NCBI GenBank assembly: GCA_020850595.1
Contig: JADZEK010000175.1
Span: 1 to 35,934 of the forward strand
DNA length: 35,934 nt
Direction of reading: 5' to 3'
Source of the DNA: Anaerolineales bacterium
GTDB taxonomy: Bacteria > Chloroflexota > Anaerolineae > Anaerolineales > UBA6663
The translations under genes were made by a program, and so were the position numbers. A model generated the notes under the pieces. The model saw only the letters and a list, made by a program, of their open reading frames with translations, was not told the origin of the DNA and searched no databases. Below are positions 1 through 7,386 of the stretch, piece after piece (the stretch's first letter is position 1; the number at the start of each line of letters is the position of its first letter).

Positions 1-78
1 CCAGTCGTGCCGGTTCCCAGCCCACACCCGCCCGCCCTGCCAGTCGTGCCGGTTCCCAGCCCACACCCGCCCACCCTG
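1..78. repeat. Two tandem copies of a 39-bp unit
   Basis: A 39-bp unit starting CCAGTCGTGCCGG occurs at 1-39 and again at 40-78, with a single visible change (CCCGCCCG versus CCCACCCT context) near the end of the second copy. The array may continue upstream of the window edge. No coding potential is evident; it directly precedes a heptad repeat tract. Confidence 0.8.
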
Positions 79-81
79 CCC

Positions 82-160
82 CACCTCTCACCTCCCACCT
101 CTCACCTCCCCTCCGACCTCCAACCTCTGACCTCCAACCTCTGACCTCCCGCCTCCCGCC
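82..160. repeat. Heptad pyrimidine repeat, ACCTCYN type
   Basis: About eleven consecutive 7-bp units follow the pattern ACCTC(C/T)N, for example ACCTCTC, ACCTCCC, ACCTCCA, ACCTCTG. One strand is almost purely pyrimidine. The tract lies just upstream of the promoter of the MFS gene. A second tract of the same kind lies at 31549-31639 before another gene, so this is a dispersed repeat class rather than local noise. Confidence 0.75.
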
Positions 161-168
161 GCGCTTCA

Positions 169-177
169 TGCTATAGT
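169..177 (+). promoter_or_regulatory. Extended -10 promoter of the MFS gene
   Basis: TGCTATAGT fits the extended -10 form TGnTAnnnT. No convincing -35 hexamer is visible 16-18 bp upstream, which is repeat sequence. Predicted transcription start is near 184, about 30 nt before the ATG at 216. Confidence 0.5.
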
Positions 178-215
178 CAGCGCCTCACCCCGCCGCCACA
201 GGAGCCTGCGCCCCC

Positions 216-1592
216 ATGCACCTTGCCCCCGCCCCCACCCACCGCCCCGTCGGCATGGCCGCCTTCCTCATCGTCTGGGTCGGCCAGGTCATCTCCGTCC
301 TCGCCACCAACATGACCCAGTTCGCCCTCACCATCTGGGTCTACGAACAGACCGGCAGCGTCACCGCCCTGGCCCTGGTGAACGTCTGCTTCCTCACGCC
401 CTTCCTCCTCATCTCGCCCCTGGCCGGCGCGCTGGTAGACCGCCACAACCGCAAACTGATGATGATGGTCAGCGACCTGGCCGCCGGGCTGGGCACGCTC
501 TTCCTGCTGGCCATGCAAGCGTTCGGGCTGCTGCAAGTCTGGCACCTCTACCCCGTCGCGCTCGTGGCCGGCGTGGGCAACGCCTTCCAGTGGCCCGCCT
601 ACTCCGCCTCCATCAGCCTGATGGTGCCCAAAGCCCAGCTTGGCCGCGCCAACGGCCTGATGTCGCTCATGGAGATGGGCCCCGGCGTGCTCGCCCCGCT
701 GCTGGCCGGCGCGCTGCTGCCGCTCATCGGCCTGGCCGGGGTGATGAGCATAGACGTCGTCACCTTCGTGCTGGCCGTCGGCGCGCTGACCTTCGTCGTC
801 GTGCCCCAGCCGCCGCGCACCGCCGCCGGCGCGCAGGGCCGCGGCAGCCTGCTGCACGAGTCCGCCTTCGGCCTGCGCTACATCCTGGCCCGGCCCAGCC
901 TGCTCGGCCTACAGCTCGTCTTCCTCTTTGGCAACTTCTTCTCCGGCCTGAGCTTCACCGTCCTGGCCCCCATGGTCCTGGCCCGCACCGGCAACAACGC
1001 GGCCATCTTCGGCGCTACCCAGTCCATCGGGGCCGTCGGCGGCGTGGTGGGCGGCCTCGCCATGGGCGCCTGGGGCGGCTTCAAGCGCCGCGTCCACGGC
1101 GTGCTGCTCGGCTGGATCGTCGGCTCACTCTTCGGGCAAGTGCTCTATGGGTTGGGCCTCAGCCTGCCGGTCTGGGCCGTGGCCGGGTTTGTCGGCGCGC
1201 TGCTCGTGCCCATCGTCAACGGCTCCAACCAGGCCATCTGGCAGGCCAAGGTCGCCCCCGACGTGCAGGGCCGCGTCTTCGCCACCCGCCGCCTCATCGC
1301 CTGGCTCACCACCCCCCTCACGCCCCTCATCGCCGGCGCGCTGGCCGACCGCGTGCTCGAACCGGGCCTGGCCGTGGGCGGCCCGCTGGTGGGCGCGTTC
1401 GGCTGGCTGGTGGGCAGCGGCCCCGGCGCGGGCCTGGCCCTGCTCGTCATCACCACCGGCGCGCTGGCGACCGCCGTCGGCCTGCTCGGCTACCTCTTCC
1501 CCGCCGTGCGCGACGCCGAAAGCCGTCTGCCCGACCACGACGCGGCGGAGGCCAACACCCCGGCCGCCGCAGCCGCCTCCGGCCCGGCCTGA
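216..1592 (+). CDS. MFS transporter, DHA3-type exporter
   Basis: A 458-residue polytopic membrane protein of the major facilitator superfamily, most like the DHA3 branch (macrolide/siderophore exporters of the MefA/EntS kind). The N-terminal half shows the loop 2-3 signature around residues 65-80 (PLAGALVDRHNRKLMMM), and about twelve hydrophobic segments follow. A conserved NGLM-EMGPGVLAPLLAG stretch lies near 150-170. The ATG at 216 is chosen because AGGAG sits 11 nt upstream, and the extended -10 box lies further up. The Ala/Pro-rich C-terminal tail is probably cytoplasmic and disordered. Substrate cannot be read from sequence. The next gene starts 80 bp downstream on the same strand with its own strong ribosome-binding site. 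Confidence 0.88.
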   Translation: MHLAPAPTHRPVGMAAFLIVWVGQVISVLATNMTQFALTIWVYEQTGSVTALALVNVCFLTPFLLISPLAGALVDRHNRKLMMMVSDLAAGLGTLFLLAMQAFGLLQVWHLYPVALVAGVGNAFQWPAYSASISLMVPKAQLGRANGLMSLMEMGPGVLAPLLAGALLPLIGLAGVMSIDVVTFVLAVGALTFVVVPQPPRTAAGAQGRGSLLHESAFGLRYILARPSLLGLQLVFLFGNFFSGLSFTVLAPMVLARTGNNAAIFGATQSIGAVGGVVGGLAMGAWGGFKRRVHGVLLGWIVGSLFGQVLYGLGLSLPVWAVAGFVGALLVPIVNGSNQAIWQAKVAPDVQGRVFATRRLIAWLTTPLTPLIAGALADRVLEPGLAVGGPLVGAFGWLVGSGPGAGLALLVITTGALATAVGLLGYLFPAVRDAESRLPDHDAAEANTPAAAAASGPA

Positions 1593-1671
1593 GCGCCCCG
1601 CCGCGCGCGCCCGCAACCGATCAACCGCGGCCGCGTAGTAGCAATGAGACCGTTATCGTGCGGAGGAAACC

Positions 1672-2073
1672 ATGACCCGCTTAATCTTGCGCTGGGCCGT
1701 CAACGCCGTCGCCATCTGGGCCGCCATCACCCTCATGCAGGGCCGCGGCATCGAAGTCGAAGCCGCCGGCTGGACGCCCATCATCGTCCTGGCCCTCATC
1801 TTCGGCCTGCTCAACGCCCTGGTGCGGCCCGTCCTCGAACTGCTCACCTGCCCGCTCATTCTCCTCACCCTGGGGCTGGGCACGCTGCTCATCAACACCC
1901 TGCTCTTCTGGCTCACCGGCCTCATCGGCGACCAGTTCAACGCCGGCTTCAGCGTAGACGGCTTCTGGCCCGCCTTCTGGGGCGCGCTCATCGTCTCGCT
2001 CGTCAGCTTCGCGCTGACCCTGCTGCTGCGCGACGAACTCAAACGCGACCACCCGCGCCGCCGCGAATCCTGA
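1672..2073 (+). CDS. Phage holin family 4 / YvlD-like membrane protein
   Basis: A 133-residue protein with four predicted membrane helices (about 4-21, 39-62, 63-86 and 100-124). The segment AL-RPVLELLTCPLILLTLGL is typical of the Pfam Phage_holin_4_2 family, which includes Bacillus YvlD. Despite the name, chromosomal members are not phage lysis genes and their role is poorly defined; envelope-stress association is known for some. The start is supported by CGGAGGAAACC directly before the ATG. The C-terminus is highly charged (RDELKRDHPRRRES), suggesting it faces the cytoplasm. No phage genes are nearby. Confidence 0.8.
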   Translation: MTRLILRWAVNAVAIWAAITLMQGRGIEVEAAGWTPIIVLALIFGLLNALVRPVLELLTCPLILLTLGLGTLLINTLLFWLTGLIGDQFNAGFSVDGFWPAFWGALIVSLVSFALTLLLRDELKRDHPRRRES

Positions 2074-2092
2074 TCTGCGCTAAGATGCCGGC

Positions 2093-2845
2093 ATGACTTT
2101 CGCCGAAGCCCTGGCCGCGCTGGAGCAGCGCACCGACGAAGCCCTCGGCCGCCTGGAACAAGACGGGCAGTGGGCCGCGGCCCTGGCCTGCTACCAGGCG
2201 GCCGGCGCCGACCTGGAAGCCCTCGCCATCCCGCGCGCCGACGCCGCCTACAAGCCCGCCCGCCGCCTGTGCGCCTTCCTCTACCTGCGCCAGGCCAACG
2301 CCCTGCGCGCCCTCGGCCGCCACGCCGAAGCCCGGCCCCTGGCCGACCTGGAGCTTTCGGCCGCCCTGGCCTCCGGCGACCGGCTCTCGATCTCGCGCGA
2401 CATGGTCTCGCTGGGGACGACGTGCGTGGCCAATGGGGAAGTGGCGCGCGGCCTCCAGCTCCTGGCCGACGCCGGACCGATGTTCGCCCACCACGACGAC
2501 GTCGAGCACCGCGAGGGCCTGGGCTGGTGGCACATCATCCAGGCCGACCTGAGCAACCTCAACCTCAGCCCCGCCCCGCCGGAGCAAGCCCTGACCGACG
2601 CCGAGGCCGCCCTCGCCCTCCTGCGCCCGCTGGAGAACTGGCCGGGCGTAGCCCGCGCCCACCTGGCCCGCGCCGCCGCCCTCACCCGCCTCGAGCGCCC
2701 CGCCGACGCGCGCGTGGCCGAGACCGCCGGGCGCATGGCCGAAGCCCTGGCCGCCAACTACCGCCCGCCCGAGCGGAGCCACGAGCCGCGCCAATACCCC
2801 CTCGGCCCCTGCGAGCCGCCGGCCGCGAAAGATGATCTGGCCTAA
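2093..2845 (+). CDS. TPR-like helical repeat protein, function unknown
   Basis: A 250-residue soluble protein with no signal peptide. It is made of amphipathic helix pairs that read like tetratricopeptide repeats: roughly 60-95 (LYLRQANALRALGRHAEAR), 104-130 (SLGTTCVANGEVARGLQLL), 140-185 and 188-215 (ARAHLARAAALTRLERPADA). No catalytic motif is seen. The ATG at 2093 lacks a Shine-Dalgarno, but TAAGAT at 2081-2086 lies exactly 6 nt before it, which would place a transcription start at the ATG (leaderless mRNA, inference). It follows the holin-like gene by 19 bp. A scaffold or adaptor role is possible; I do not recognise a specific family. Confidence 0.65.
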   Translation: MTFAEALAALEQRTDEALGRLEQDGQWAAALACYQAAGADLEALAIPRADAAYKPARRLCAFLYLRQANALRALGRHAEARPLADLELSAALASGDRLSISRDMVSLGTTCVANGEVARGLQLLADAGPMFAHHDDVEHREGLGWWHIIQADLSNLNLSPAPPEQALTDAEAALALLRPLENWPGVARAHLARAAALTRLERPADARVAETAGRMAEALAANYRPPERSHEPRQYPLGPCEPPAAKDDLA

Positions 2846-2906
2846 TGCGCTCCCGAACGGGATCCTGAACCCGGGCGGTGTCCCGCTAAGCGCCCACCCC
2901 CGGCCC

Positions 2907-2949
2907 CTTCGTGCGCATTCGTCGCTCTTCATTCGTGCTCATTCGTGGC
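2907..2949 (-). repeat. CACGAAT-type intergenic repeat, copy 1
   Basis: Read on the minus strand it is a run of GCCACGAAT, GCACGAAT, GACGAAT and GCACGAA units spaced about 10-14 bp. It lies in the duplicated remnant of the flippase gene end. Similar sequence occurs at 3057-3099 and 34191-34217. Confidence 0.7.
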
Positions 2950-3056
2950 AAAGTCCGCGCCGGCCTAAGCCGCCCGCTTGCGCAACCCCAGCGCCCCCGC
3001 CCCCAACCGTGGCGCTGAACCCCACCGGTGTCCCGTTAAGCGCCCACCCCCGGCCC

Positions 3057-3099
3057 CTTCGTGCGCATTCGTCGCTCTTCATTCGTGCTCATTCGTGGC
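3057..3099 (-). repeat. CACGAAT-type intergenic repeat, copy 2
   Basis: Identical to copy 1. It begins about 15 nt after the stop codon of the minus-strand flippase-like gene, in the same orientation as that gene, so it would lie in its 3' untranslated region. Confidence 0.7.
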
Positions 3100-3114
3100 A
3101 AAGTCCGCGCCGGC

Positions 3115-4074
3115 CTAAGCCGCCCGCTTGCGCAACCCCAGCGCCCCCGCGCCCAAATACAGCGCCCCGCCGATCAGCCCCATCGCCACATCCAGCGCAT
3201 ACACGCCCAGTGAGAGCGCCACGGCCTGCGGCTGCGCCACGCCCACCTGCCCGAACAGCAGCACGTACAGCCCCTCGCGCACGCCCAGCCCGCTAATCGA
3301 GATCGGCGCGAGCAGCGCCACGCTCGTCACCGGCACGAAGGCAAAGAACACCCACGGCGACACCGCCAGCCCCAGCGCCCGCGCCACCAGCACGTTCGAG
3401 GCGATCAGCCCCAGGTTGAAGGCCAGGCTCCAGCCCAACGCCGCGCCGAGGCCGCGCCAGCCGCAGGCCGTGATGACGGCATAGGTCTTGCCGACCCACG
3501 CATCGCCCGCCGGCGAGATCGCGCGCGGCAGCCAGGCCGTCAGCCGGCGGATCAGCCGCCCCTCGAACAGCAGCGCGCTCCCGCCCAGCACCGCCAGCGC
3601 CAGCAGCCCGATCAGCAGCGCCAGGTTGCCCGGCAGCAGCGCCCACGCCCCGGGCAGCGCCGCCAGCGCCAGCCCGAAGAGCATGATGAAGCCCGTCAGC
3701 CGGTCCACCAGCGCCGTGCCGGCCGCCTGCTGCGTGGTCGCGCCCGCGCCGATCTCCAGCACGCGCACCACGTCGCCGCCGAAGCCGGTGGGCAAGAAGG
3801 TGTTGAAGAACGCGCCCACGAAGTACAGGTAGACCACCCGCTGCCCTGGCACGCGCGCGCCCACCGCCCGCAGCAGCGCCCGCCAGCGCGCCGCGCGCAT
3901 GAAGATGCCGGCCGCCGCCAGCGCCCCCGCCGGCAGATACAGGCGCAGGTCGGCGGCGCGCGCGGCCTCGGCCAACTGCGCCAGCCCGGCGCGCGAGAGC
4001 ACCCAGGCCAGCAGCGCCGCCGAGATGACGATGCGGGCGAAGTTGAATAGGCGGTTGCGGCGCCTGGGCGTCAT
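3115..4074 (-). CDS. UPF0104 / LPG-synthase-TM flippase-like protein
   Basis: A 319-residue integral membrane protein of the lysylphosphatidylglycerol synthase TM region family (UPF0104, AglD-related). Diagnostic motifs are FFNTFLPTGFGGDVVR at 89-104, DRLTGF at 124-129 and SGLGVREG at 261-268. Members are proposed lipid or glycolipid transporters, and several sit beside glycosyltransferases. About seven to eight membrane helices are visible. I choose the ATG at 4074 because GGGTGAG lies 7 nt upstream; an in-frame GTG at 4086 would add four residues. It begins 15 bp after the stop of the GT39-like gene, so the two form an operon and probably act in one surface-glycan pathway. Its 3' end has been tandemly duplicated. 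Confidence 0.85.
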   Translation of the reverse strand: MTPRRRNRLFNFARIVISAALLAWVLSRAGLAQLAEAARAADLRLYLPAGALAAAGIFMRAARWRALLRAVGARVPGQRVVYLYFVGAFFNTFLPTGFGGDVVRVLEIGAGATTQQAAGTALVDRLTGFIMLFGLALAALPGAWALLPGNLALLIGLLALAVLGGSALLFEGRLIRRLTAWLPRAISPAGDAWVGKTYAVITACGWRGLGAALGWSLAFNLGLIASNVLVARALGLAVSPWVFFAFVPVTSVALLAPISISGLGVREGLYVLLFGQVGVAQPQAVALSLGVYALDVAMGLIGGALYLGAGALGLRKRAA

Positions 4075-4089
4075 GGCAGTTCTCACCCG

Positions 4090-6012
4090 TTAGGGCCCGG
4101 TCAGCGTCAGCAGGCGCAGCGCGTCGTGGCCGTCGGCCAGCGGCACGCGCGCGCCGGTGTCGGGCGCATACAGGCCCACCTGCACCGCGTAGTCGGCGGC
4201 GGGCGCGTCGGCGGGCAGGCTGAGCGCGAACACCTGCACAAAGCTGTCGCCGGGGCGCAGCGTGGCCGGGTCTACGTCGAGCCGGTCGCCGCCCACGAGC
4301 AGCGCGCCGTCGGGCTTGAGCACGTGGGCGAAGAAGCGCAGCGGCAGCGGCGTCCCCGCCAGCACGTCTACCGGGCGCGGCGCGGGCGGCGTGTACGCGC
4401 CGGTGACGCGCCAATAGGTGCTGAGCGTGAGGCCCGCCGCCGCGCGCTCGGCCGTGTAGCCGTAGCAGGTCCAGCCATTGGCAAAGGCCGCGTCGAGCGG
4501 CACGGCAGGCGGCGCGAGCGGCGCGGTCAGCAGCGCGTAGCCCGCGCCCGAGGGCAATTGGGCAAAGCGGCTAGGCAGGGCCTCGGCGCTGAGGAACACC
4601 GGCGCGTCGCCCGCCGGGTAGGCCCAGGCCCAGCCGGGGGTGAAGGCCACCACATGTAGGCCGCGGCTGGGCGTGTCGAGCGCCACGGCCAGCGGGTCGG
4701 CCGGGTGGAGCGCGGGCGAGGCCAGCCCCAGGGCGCTGCCGGGCGGCAGAGCGCGCAGCGCGGCGGCGGCCGCGTGCAGCTCGGCGCGGTAAAGCGAGCG
4801 CACCTGCGGCAGTGCGGGCCATGCCACGAAGTAGTCGGGCAGGTCGCGCGCGGCGAGGGTCAAGAGGTAGAGCGCCGCCAGCGCAGCGGGCAGCGAACGC
4901 GGGAGAGCCACGCTGGGCGCGGCGGACCTGATACGCTCCGCCAGCGCCGCCACCGCCAGCGCCGGGAAGAGGAAGACGACCGGCTGCGCGGCGATGGTGT
5001 GGCCCAGGCTGGCGGCGGGCACGCTGACGAACGCCGGGGCCAGCCCGCCCACCAGCCACAGCAGGCAGAAGGCATAGCGCGGCTCGCGCCGGCGCCACAG
5101 CGCCAACGCCACGCCGGCCGCGAACAGCAGCGCCCCGCCCCAGCCAAACACCGCGCGGCCGGGAATGTTGTAGAGGAACTCTGGGTCACCGGTGAAGGCA
5201 AACATGCTTAAGGTTACCGCCGCGTTCTTTGCGGCTGGTAACCCATTCCCGTGCAGCAGCTCGACCAGGGGTTGGCCCACGACGCCCAGGCGCGCCTCGC
5301 CGCCGGGGGTGCTGGCAATGGCGAGGAACAGCGGTGCGCTGAGGGCGGCGGCGACGGCCGCGGCGAGGGCCAGCGCCCGCCACCGCGCGATGAACAGCGG
5401 CCGGTGGAAGAGGCACAGATACAGCGCGAACGCCGCCAGGATGGCGGGCACAGCCCGCGCGGCGAAGTAGGTGTAGAGCGCCACGGCCAGCCACACACCC
5501 GCCCACAGCGCGGCCTGCTTCCGCGGCGCGCCGGTTTGCGGCGGGCGCAGCGCCGCCCACAGGCAATCAAAGCCCAGCAGCATGGGGGCGACCGCACTCA
5601 CCTGCCGCAGCTTGAAGCGCGCGTACATCAGCCCCCAGAAAGCCAGCGCCAGCCCGGCCGCCGCCAGCAGCGCCGTTGGCCCGCCGAACATCCGGCGCGC
5701 CAGCCGGTAGAGCGCGGCCACGCTGAGCAGGCCCAGGCACGCGGAGAGCAGGCGCACGCTGAACAGGCTGTCGCCCGCGGCGGCGATCCAGGCGGCGCTG
5801 AGGTAGTGATACAGCGGCTCGTGGCCCTCGGCCTGCGGGAAGTAGAGGTGCAGGCCGGTGGCGGCCAGGCGCGCATGCACCGTCGTCTCCACCACCTCGT
5901 CGTCACGCCAGCCGGGGGGCACGCTGTCCAGCCGCCACACACGCAACCAGGCCGCCGCGAGCAGCACAAGGACGCACAGCCAGAATTGCAGTCGGCGCAC
6001 CACGCCGGGCAT
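4090..6012 (-). CDS. GT39/ArnT-like membrane glycosyltransferase
   Basis: A 640-residue polytopic protein of the GT-C superfamily (PMT_2/ArnT-like), which transfers sugars from polyprenyl-phosphate donors on the outer face of the membrane. An N-terminal helix (10-25) is followed by the acidic first-loop motif WRDDEVVE (D37, D38, E39) and HEPLYHYLSAAW, as in the family; about ten helices follow. Residues about 524-640 form a soluble beta-rich domain shared with four other proteins in this window. The ATG at 6012 is preceded by no Shine-Dalgarno; the overlapping hexamer TACAAT could be a -10 box, in which case a GTG at codon 4 or 5 would be a leaderless start. The flippase-like gene follows 15 bp downstream. 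Confidence 0.8.
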   Translation of the reverse strand: MPGVVRRLQFWLCVLVLLAAAWLRVWRLDSVPPGWRDDEVVETTVHARLAATGLHLYFPQAEGHEPLYHYLSAAWIAAAGDSLFSVRLLSACLGLLSVAALYRLARRMFGGPTALLAAAGLALAFWGLMYARFKLRQVSAVAPMLLGFDCLWAALRPPQTGAPRKQAALWAGVWLAVALYTYFAARAVPAILAAFALYLCLFHRPLFIARWRALALAAAVAAALSAPLFLAIASTPGGEARLGVVGQPLVELLHGNGLPAAKNAAVTLSMFAFTGDPEFLYNIPGRAVFGWGGALLFAAGVALALWRRREPRYAFCLLWLVGGLAPAFVSVPAASLGHTIAAQPVVFLFPALAVAALAERIRSAAPSVALPRSLPAALAALYLLTLAARDLPDYFVAWPALPQVRSLYRAELHAAAAALRALPPGSALGLASPALHPADPLAVALDTPSRGLHVVAFTPGWAWAYPAGDAPVFLSAEALPSRFAQLPSGAGYALLTAPLAPPAVPLDAAFANGWTCYGYTAERAAAGLTLSTYWRVTGAYTPPAPRPVDVLAGTPLPLRFFAHVLKPDGALLVGGDRLDVDPATLRPGDSFVQVFALSLPADAPAADYAVQVGLYAPDTGARVPLADGHDALRLLTLTGP

Positions 6013-6110
6013 TGTAGCGCACACGCCCGAGGCGACGCATAACCGGACCCCGGCCGCGGCTGGCGCGCCCACCCGGCGTGTAATTCGTGAACAAGGTTTT
6101 GCGCCGCCTC

Positions 6111-6119
6111 TGCTACAAT
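6111..6119 (+). promoter_or_regulatory. Extended -10 promoter of the DUF2270 gene
   Basis: TGCTACAAT matches the extended -10 consensus. The predicted transcription start is near 6126, giving a leader of about 20 nt that contains the GGAGG ribosome-binding site. No good -35 is seen. It lies in the divergent region between the GT39-like gene and this gene. Confidence 0.55.
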
Positions 6120-6145
6120 CTCCTCGCATCCATCTGGAGGTGCCC

Positions 6146-7258
6146 ATGGCCGACCTCAACCCGCCGCCCGGCGGCCCTGCCCCGAAAACGCCTCCCACGG
6201 CTGAGCCGGTGTGGACCTTCCGCGGCTACGGCCTGCGCTCCTCCGAGTTCACCACGGCGATGGTGCACTTTTACCGCGGCGAATTGCAGCGCAGCAACAC
6301 CTGGCGCACGCGGCTGGACAACACCACCAACTGGGCCGTCGTCACCACCGGCGCGGCCATCTCGTTCGCGCTAAGCGACCCGGCGCATCATTTCGGCGTC
6401 ATCATCCTCAACACGCTGCTCGTCACGCTGTTCCTGTGGATCGAGGCGCGGCGCTACCGCTACTATGAGTTGTGGAGCCGGCGCGTGCGGCTGATGGAGA
6501 CAGACTTCTTCGCGGCCATGCTGGTGCCGCCCTTCGCGCCCAGCCCAGAATGGGCCGAGAACCTGGCCGAGACGTTGCTCAATCCGGATTTCCCGATCAG
6601 TATGTGGGAGGCGTTCGGGCGGCGCTTCCGGCGCAACTTCGTGTGGATCTACATCATCCTGGGGCTGGCCTGGGCGCTGAAGAGCTACCTGCACCCCGTC
6701 CCGGCGATGAGCTGGGCCGAGTTCATGGCGCACTCGGCGCTCGGGCCGATCCCCGGCTGGGTGGTGCTCCTGGCCGGGCTGATCTACAACGGGGCGCTGC
6801 TGGCGATCGGCCTGTTCACGGCCGGGCTGACGCAGGCCAGCGGCGAGGTGCTGCCCAAGTTCGGCGAGTTCCCGGTGCTGAGCGGGCTGTGGCAGGCCAT
6901 GGAGACGCACGAGGCGCACAACGAGGGCGGGGCGATGGCCCCCAAGCCGGGCGCGCCCGCGGCCGCGCCCCGCGCCGCCTATGGCCGCCGCCGCCAGCAA
7001 CTGCTGGCCCTGATCATCGCCAGCAAGCCGCAGGCCGTGGCCGACCGCATCCTCAAAGACCTGCGGCGCGGCGCGACCGCGCTGCACGGCAAGGGCATGT
7101 ACACCCAGCAGGAGCGCGAGGTGCTGCTGGTGGCCGTGACCGTGACGGAAATGAATCAGCTTAAGGCGCTGGTGAACGCCGAGGACCCCAACGCCTTCGT
7201 CATCGTCTCGCCCGCGCGTGAGGTGCTGGGGCGTGGCTTCCAGCCGCTGACGCACTAA
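6146..7258 (+). CDS. DUF2270-DUF2179 membrane protein
   Basis: A 370-residue protein combining two domains. Residues about 30-250 match DUF2270, a predicted integral membrane family: the motif FTTAMVHFYRGELQR at 35-49 precedes helices at 62-76 and 83-101, and YELWSRRVRLMETDFFA and helices at 165-180 and 203-225 follow. Residues 296-366 match DUF2179, the small cytosolic domain found at the end of YitT proteins: DRILKDLRRGATALHGKGMY, then DPNAFV and EVLGRGF. DUF2179 is often regarded as a ligand-sensing module, so a regulated transporter or channel is possible (inference). The start is fixed by CTGGAGGTGCCC before the ATG; a longer upstream reading would overlap the divergent gene. No partner gene is evident. 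Confidence 0.8.
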   Translation: MADLNPPPGGPAPKTPPTAEPVWTFRGYGLRSSEFTTAMVHFYRGELQRSNTWRTRLDNTTNWAVVTTGAAISFALSDPAHHFGVIILNTLLVTLFLWIEARRYRYYELWSRRVRLMETDFFAAMLVPPFAPSPEWAENLAETLLNPDFPISMWEAFGRRFRRNFVWIYIILGLAWALKSYLHPVPAMSWAEFMAHSALGPIPGWVVLLAGLIYNGALLAIGLFTAGLTQASGEVLPKFGEFPVLSGLWQAMETHEAHNEGGAMAPKPGAPAAAPRAAYGRRRQQLLALIIASKPQAVADRILKDLRRGATALHGKGMYTQQEREVLLVAVTVTEMNQLKALVNAEDPNAFVIVSPAREVLGRGFQPLTH

Positions 7259-7386
7259 TGGCCTGAGCAGGCGCCGGACTGAAAGCCAACCCCGCGCCGC
7301 CCAACCTGAGAGTCACTCACCGGCGGTCTGATAGCTCCTGACAGGCGGTAAAATTACAATGACCGTACGCGAAGGAGCGAAAAGGT

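Larger units (their letters stand above)
2865..3156. repeat. Tandem duplication of a gene 3' end
   Basis: Positions 2876-3000 and 3026-3150 are identical over 125 bp except one base (2886 C, 3036 T); weaker similarity extends a few bases either side. The offset is exactly 150 bp. The downstream copy contains the last codons, the stop and the post-stop sequence of the minus-strand flippase-like gene. The 2876-3000 copy is therefore a detached remnant of that gene end (encoding the tail LRKRAA and stop), including its CACGAAT-type repeat. The 2846-3114 interval otherwise holds no gene. Confidence 0.9.

Noticed and set aside
1..160. CRISPR-like array at the window start
   Set aside because: Units are adjacent without unique spacers and there are no cas genes; they are simple tandem repeats.
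2832..3296. A 154-codon plus-strand open frame across the duplicated region
   Set aside because: It is explained by the 150-bp duplication (a multiple of three) and lies opposite the flippase-like gene end.
5858..6145. Extended N-terminus for the DUF2270 protein
   Set aside because: It would overlap the divergent GT39-like gene and its own promoter; GGAGG before 6146 fixes the start.
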